Part shown: piece after piece, positions 7,811 through 11,574 of the stretch
How positions within the stretch are numbered: the first letter of the stretch is position 1
Layout of the letters: every line of letters begins with the position of its first letter
Position numbers and translations under genes: made by a program
Notes under the pieces: model-generated
What the model saw: only the letters and a program-made list of their open reading frames with translations
What the model was told of the DNA's origin: nothing
Databases searched by the model: none
Assembly (NCBI GenBank): GCA_028288545.1
Contig: JAQBNQ010000443.1
Location: 1-11,574 of the forward strand
DNA from: Bacteroidota bacterium
Lineage (GTDB): Bacteria; Bacteroidota; Bacteroidia; Chitinophagales; LD1
DNA: 11,574 nucleotides
Direction of reading: 5' to 3'

Positions 7811-8845
7811 ATGACTCAGGATGAACTCTATATGCAAAGATGCCTTGATTTGGCATTATTGGGATTGGGTAAAGTGGCTCCAAACCCCATGGTAGGCTGC
7901 GTTATAGTGTATAACGGAAATATTGTTGGCGAAGGGTTCCATCAAAAATACGGAGAAGCCCATGCCGAGGTGAATGCGGTTAATTCAGTTGCCGATAAAT
8001 TCACACACCTGATACCTGAATCTACTCTTTATGTAAATCTTGAACCCTGTTCGCATTTTGGAAAGACACCTCCCTGTGCGGATATGATTGTAAGGCAAAA
8101 GATAAAGCGGGTGGTAATAGGCAGTTTTGACCCTAACCCGCTGGTGGCTGGCATGGGCATTGAAATATTAAAGGCCGGTGGTGTTGAAGTAACAACCAGT
8201 ATACTTGAAAAAGAGTCCGACTTTCTGAATCGGAGATTTATGATTTTCCATAAGCTACATCGGCCTTATGTTATTCTTAAATGGGCGCAAACATCCGACG
8301 ATTTCCTGGCTCCCAATGAGCCAAGACAAGTTTGGTTAACCAACGATGAATCGAAAAAATTAGTGCATCAATGGAGAAGTGAAGAGCAGGCTATTTTGGT
8401 TGGAAAACGCACCGTTGAAATTGACGACCCAGAATTGAATGTGCGTCACGTAAAAGGAAACAATCCTGTGCGGATAACGATTGACAGAACCTTATCGCTA
8501 TCGCCAACAAAAAAGATATTCAGGCCGGATACACGTTTGTTTGTCTATAACGAATCTGAAAGCAGTAATAATGGCTCTTTAAATCTGGTGAAGCTGGATT
8601 TTGAAAAAAGCGTGATTGAGCAAATGCTGCAGCACTTGTTTCATCAGCAAATTCAGAGTGTAATTATTGAGGGAGGCCCTGCTACCCTTAAACAATTTAT
8701 TGACCATAATACCTGGGATGAGGCCCGGATATTTACTACCGAACATATACTTAAAAGCGGTAAAAAAACTCCCCCCCTCAGTGGCAAAGTAGCCAGCGAC
8801 GAAATGATTGGGAAAGACAGATTGGTTACCCTGCTAAACTCTTAG
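7811..8845 (+). CDS. ribD: Bifunctional riboflavin biosynthesis deaminase/reductase RibD
   Basis: The 344-residue enzyme catalyses two consecutive cytoplasmic steps from the GTP cyclohydrolase II product: deamination of the pyrimidine ring, then NADPH-dependent reduction of the ribosyl side chain. The N-terminal deaminase domain (1 to about 145) shows APNPMVGC, the zinc-site HAEVNA (His51, proton-shuttling Glu53) and the other ligands Cys80 (EPCSHFGKTPPC) and Cys89. The C-terminal reductase domain (about 150-344) starts RPYVILKWAQT and contains the glycine-rich IIEGGPATL. I chose the ATG at 7811 because homologues begin right there and a -7 box precedes it. An in-frame extension to a TTG at 7706 would add 35 unlike residues encoded by the repeat region. 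Its stop overlaps that of the convergent bacilliredoxin gene. Identification is firm. Confidence -1.
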   Translation: MTQDELYMQRCLDLALLGLGKVAPNPMVGCVIVYNGNIVGEGFHQKYGEAHAEVNAVNSVADKFTHLIPESTLYVNLEPCSHFGKTPPCADMIVRQKIKRVVIGSFDPNPLVAGMGIEILKAGGVEVTTSILEKESDFLNRRFMIFHKLHRPYVILKWAQTSDDFLAPNEPRQVWLTNDESKKLVHQWRSEEQAILVGKRTVEIDDPELNVRHVKGNNPVRITIDRTLSLSPTKKIFRPDTRLFVYNESESSNNGSLNLVKLDFEKSVIEQMLQHLFHQQIQSVIIEGGPATLKQFIDHNTWDEARIFTTEHILKSGKKTPPLSGKVASDEMIGKDRLVTLLNS

Positions 8846-9258
8846 CAAAAATGTTCAAACACTTTTTTAAGGTGGTTGGTAATGGTTTCAGCGCTGTTGC
8901 CTTCTATTTGGTGGCGCTCAACAAAGTGAACCAATTTTCCATCTTTAAACAAGGCAATGCTTGGTGACGATGGAGGATAAGGCAAAGTATATTCGCGGGC
9001 ACGGCTTACAGCATCTTTATCTACCCCTGCAAATACAGATACAAGTTTAGCAGGCACTTTTTCGGAACCTTTTACTGCAGCTTTTATTGCAGGACGGGCG
9101 GCACCGGCAGCACATCCGCAAACTGAGTTAAATACCAAAAGTACAGTTCCTTCAGTTTGTGTTAATGCAATATCAACGTCTGAAGGAGTCAGCAGATCTT
9201 CAAATCCAACTTGGGTTAAATCAGCCTTCATTGGGGCTACTAATTCGGCAGGATACAT
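8842..9258 (-). CDS. Bacilliredoxin, BrxA/BrxB (YphP/YqiW) family
   Basis: This 138-residue thioredoxin-fold protein has the family's CGC motif at Cys47-Gly48-Cys49 within NSVCGCAAGAARPA. The rest also follows the family, including a VFAG segment, PPSSPSIALFKDGK, VHFVERHQIEG and a cysteine as the very last residue, as in Bacillus BrxA. Family members remove bacillithiol from S-bacillithiolated proteins in the cytoplasm after oxidative stress. The start ATG (MYPAELVAPM) matches homologues, and there is no Shine-Dalgarno sequence, as usual in Bacteroidota. It lies 32 bases downstream of the SufT-like gene with no promoter visible between them, so co-transcription is likely. Whether it is closer to BrxA or BrxB cannot be told here. 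Confidence -1.
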   Translation of the reverse strand: MYPAELVAPMKADLTQVGFEDLLTPSDVDIALTQTEGTVLLVFNSVCGCAAGAARPAIKAAVKGSEKVPAKLVSVFAGVDKDAVSRAREYTLPYPPSSPSIALFKDGKLVHFVERHQIEGNSAETITNHLKKVFEHFC

Positions 9259-9290
9259 GTTTATTTAGTTTTAAGGTTTACAATTCAATT

Positions 9291-9614
9291 TTACAAAAAT
9301 CCCAGTTCAAGTTTGGCTTCTTCACTCATCATTTCCTGATTCCAAGGCGGATCAAAAACCAACTCGATGGTTACATCTTTAACTCCACCAACCGCTTTGG
9401 CCTTTTGTTCCACCTCGCCGGGTAAAATACCTGCTGCGGGGCAACTAGGGCTGGTAAGCGTCATTACAATCTCCACAGCATTATCCGGAAAAACGTTTAT
9501 TTCATAAATAAGGCCGAGGTCGTAAATGTTTACGGGTATCTCGGGATCAAAAATAGTTTTGATCACATCTATAATTGCATTTTTCAGGCTTTCCTGTACT
9601 ACCACTTCACTCAC
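9291..9614 (-). CDS. sufT: SufT-like MIP18 (DUF59) family Fe-S cluster assembly factor
   Basis: This 107-residue single-domain protein carries the MIP18/DUF59 hallmarks: TIFDPEIPVNIYDLGLIY (about 20-37), the TSPSCPAAG segment with conserved Cys58, and the DPPWNQEMMSEEA tail (88-100). Relatives (bacterial SufT, PaaD, eukaryotic CIA2) help mature or deliver iron-sulfur clusters to target enzymes in the cytoplasm. The start is a GTG at 9612-9614; an in-frame stop lies three codons upstream, so no longer start exists, and homologues have a similar short N-terminus. The alternative GTG at codon 4 cannot be excluded. It lies 102 bases after the histidine kinase gene and 32 bases before the bacilliredoxin gene. 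The family is certain; the symbol is by similarity and it is not next to other suf genes here. Confidence -1.
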   Translation of the reverse strand: MSEVVVQESLKNAIIDVIKTIFDPEIPVNIYDLGLIYEINVFPDNAVEIVMTLTSPSCPAAGILPGEVEQKAKAVGGVKDVTIELVFDPPWNQEMMSEEAKLELGFL

Positions 9615-9618
9615 CGTG

Positions 9619-9626
9619 TAAATTTA
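9619..9626 (-). promoter_or_regulatory. Possible -7 box of the sufT-bacilliredoxin operon
   Basis: The minus strand reads TAAATTTA four bases before the GTG start, one mismatch from TAnnTTTG, in the same position as in prmC and ribD. No convincing -33 element is seen, and the sequence is AT-rich enough to match by chance. Confidence -1.
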
Positions 9627-9662
9627 GACGAATTCTAAACAAAAGGGAAATACAATATTCAG

Positions 9663-9692
9663 AAACCGTTTTTGAAGGTTTAATAACGGTTT
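9663..9692 (-). repeat. 8-bp inverted repeat after the histidine kinase gene
   Basis: AAACCGTT (9663-9670) and AACGGTTT (9685-9692) are exact reverse complements with a 14-base loop, 24 bases past the kinase stop codon. The place suits a transcription terminator, but the stem is AT-rich and no T-run follows on the minus strand, so terminator function is doubtful. Confidence -1.
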
Positions 9693-9716
9693 ATGCCCTT
9701 AAAAGTTCAATTATTA

Positions 9717-11574
9717 CTAACTCTTGGGAAAAAGAATGGTAAAACAGGCTCCTTTACCGGGGGCGCTTTGGGTATGGATAAATCCTGAGTGGTTTTCAAC
9801 TATGCGCTTGGCTATGGCCAGGCCAATACCTGTGCCCTCGTAGTTTCTGCCATGTAAGCGCTGAAATATTCCAAAAATTTTGTCCTTATATTTTTCTTCA
9901 AAACCAAGACCGTTATCCTTCACAGATATAGCTATAAACTCTTCAGGGTTTAAAGTAAATCCATTCTTTATCTTCTTATTGATCTCCACGGCCTCTATTA
10001 CAATCTTTGGGCTTTGTTTGTCGTTAAACTTTAAGGAATTGGCAATCAGGTTTTGGAAAAGCTGCCTTATTTGTCCGGGTATAGCTTTTATTGATGGTAA
10101 ATCTTTGATGATAACCCTGGCCTTTTTTTCCTTAATGGTAATCTCCAGATCGTTTATGATATTACTTACCAGGTGGTTTAAATCAGTAACATCGCGGTGC
10201 AATTCATTATCCGAAAGCTTTGAAAGGGTTAACACATCCTCAATCAAAATTTTCATACGGCCCGACGCACCGATTATCTTGTCCAGGTAAGCAATATCCT
10301 GGGTGTCCAATTTTCCTACAACCCTTGCCTTCATAAAATTACCGAAGGTTTCAATTTTGCGCAGTGGCTCCTTTAAATCGTGCGATGCCACCGAAGCAAA
10401 TTGCATCAGATCCATATTCGATCTTTCCAGCTGCGCATTTGTAACAACCAGCTTACCCGAGGCATTTTTAAGATCTTCGTAATTTTTTGTGATAACATCC
10501 GCCGCCTTTTTCTTATCCGTAACGTTCGTAAAGGTTATTACCAGGCCATCCAGCATTTTTGCAATAGCAACATCAAGCCAGGTATCGCTTTTAGCAAGGT
10601 ACCTTTCGTAGCGCCGCGTAGCACCGGTATTTGCCACCTCAATACAGGCTGCCGTAAACATATCACCCGTTTCATCAAACCAGGCAACTTCCTTTTTCGC
10701 CTTTATATCTTTTGGATTTATGCGAAGCATCTCCAACGCGGTTTTGTTGGCAATATCATAAGCAAAATACATGATGCTGCCGCTAGTATCCCTAACCGCC
10801 TTTGCCGCAATGATACCACTGGCCGAACTGTCAAAAATGCCCTGTATAATGCTGCCCAATTTTTTGGTTTGGGTGATATCTATAAAGTTGATTACAACCC
10901 CGTCAACGGTTTTATCAATTCTAACGTAAGGGCTAATGTGGACCAAACAAAAATTATTACTGCCGGTCATTATCTCTTTCTCTAACCGGGTGTTGGTTTT
11001 CATTACCTCTTTAATATCATTTACAAGGTCAAAGTCCTTTATGTTATTGGTAATATCAACTATCGATCTCCCCACATCATTGCCAATTAAATTTACAAAG
11101 CGGGTAGCCATGGGTGTAAACTTACGGATGACGAGTCTTTTATCGACCAACACCTGTCCTATATCCGAGTTGAGAAAATAATTATTCATGTCATCATTCA
11201 ACTCCAGCAACTCTTTTATTTTCATTTGGTGTTCTGCGCTAACAGTGTGTAATTCCTCATTCAAAGATTGCAGCTCTTCATTAGTACTTTGCAACTCCTC
11301 GTTAGCCGATATCATTTCTTCGTTGTTGCTTTGTAGCTCCTCATTGGCAGATTCCACCTCTTCAATTACCGCTTGAAGATTTTCCCTGGTTTCCTTTAAT
11401 TCCTTTTCAAGCGCATCAATATCCGTATCCATTAAAACTCTCGGTCCCGGAATAAGCTCGTCGGATTTTACTTCCTTCTCCAACTCTTCTATTATCACAA
11501 ATAGAAACGGTTGTAAATAATCCTTTTGCTGCAAATAAGGTTTAATAGTTATGTTAACTGTGTAATCCCCTTTT
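9717..11574 (-). CDS. Sensor histidine kinase, C-terminal part of a probable CheB/CheR-PAS-HisKA fusion (5' end outside window)
   Basis: The frame runs open to the right edge, adding KGDYTVNITIKPY before the TTG at 11534, so that TTG is not a start. The VNITIKP...FLFVIIEE sequence is what follows the CheR methyltransferase in CheB/CheR-PAS kinases, so I infer those domains upstream. In transcription order there is a long coiled coil with a near-perfect 7-residue period (11190-11423, NEELQS-type heptads), a PAS domain (about 10869-11201), a second PAS domain (about 10500-10856), HisKA with SHDLKEPLR (phosphoacceptor His codon 10380-10382) and a HATPase domain with the N box QNLIANS, DNGLGF, the F box IFGIFQRLH and GTGIGLAIAKRIVE. 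It ends 4 residues after ACFTILF, with no receiver domain, so its response regulator must be separate. No transmembrane segment is visible. The signal sensed is unknown. Confidence -1.
   Translation of the reverse strand, partial: KGDYTVNITIKPYLQQKDYLQPFLFVIIEELEKEVKSDELIPGPRVLMDTDIDALEKELKETRENLQAVIEEVESANEELQSNNEEMISANEELQSTNEELQSLNEELHTVSAEHQMKIKELLELNDDMNNYFLNSDIGQVLVDKRLVIRKFTPMATRFVNLIGNDVGRSIVDITNNIKDFDLVNDIKEVMKTNTRLEKEIMTGSNNFCLVHISPYVRIDKTVDGVVINFIDITQTKKLGSIIQGIFDSSASGIIAAKAVRDTSGSIMYFAYDIANKTALEMLRINPKDIKAKKEVAWFDETGDMFTAACIEVANTGATRRYERYLAKSDTWLDVAIAKMLDGLVITFTNVTDKKKAADVITKNYEDLKNASGKLVVTNAQLERSNMDLMQFASVASHDLKEPLRKIETFGNFMKARVVGKLDTQDIAYLDKIIGASGRMKILIEDVLTLSKLSDNELHRDVTDLNHLVSNIINDLEITIKEKKARVIIKDLPSIKAIPGQIRQLFQNLIANSLKFNDKQSPKIVIEAVEINKKIKNGFTLNPEEFIAISVKDNGLGFEEKYKDKIFGIFQRLHGRNYEGTGIGLAIAKRIVENHSGFIHTQSAPGKGACFTILFPKS

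Noticed and set aside
9880..11376. Plus-strand reading frames opposite the kinase gene
   Set aside because: They mirror the kinase codons (for example Ser/Leu-rich runs opposite the heptads) and have no recognisable domains or promoters.
11532..11534. TTG at 11534 as start of the histidine kinase
   Set aside because: The frame continues to the window edge with residues typical of the CheR-PAS junction, so the gene is cut by the edge.

Overview
The window looks like a piece of a Bacteroidota chromosome, probably of the Sphingobacteriia/Chitinophagia type. Four signs support this. The large surface protein ends in a type IX secretion (T9SS) sorting domain, a secretion route restricted to this phylum. 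Starts lack Shine-Dalgarno sequences, and several have TAnnTTTG-like boxes almost touching the start codon. Base composition is moderate and AT-leaning. The CheR-linked PAS histidine kinase is of a kind common in the phylum. I cannot name a genus.

Layout. Positions 1-6729 (+) are the C-terminal 2242 residues of a giant secreted beta-solenoid protein whose N-terminus lies upstream of the window. Its first half is four diverged copies of a module of about 285 residues with cysteines at strictly conserved spacing. Its second half carries two FPIG modules, irregular solenoid, a short linker domain and the T9SS signal. prmC (-), for translation release-factor methylation, follows convergently after 11 bases. 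prmC and ribD (+), for riboflavin biosynthesis, are divergent. Their 221-base intergenic region holds a perfect 17-bp inverted repeat and a family of GTGTMAACCAT repeats that resemble the end of a lost mobile element. ribD and the next gene converge with overlapping stop codons.

The right part is all on the minus strand. In transcription order it holds the C-terminal half of a large sensor histidine kinase (probably a CheB/CheR-PAS-HisKA fusion, cut by the right edge), a SufT-like Fe-S assembly factor starting with GTG, and a bacilliredoxin. The last two are 32 bases apart, form a likely operon, and suggest thiol redox/Fe-S maintenance.

Most of the window is housekeeping. I see no convincing new multi-gene system. 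The items most worth a second look are the cysteine-spaced solenoid array and the repeat cluster between prmC and ribD.
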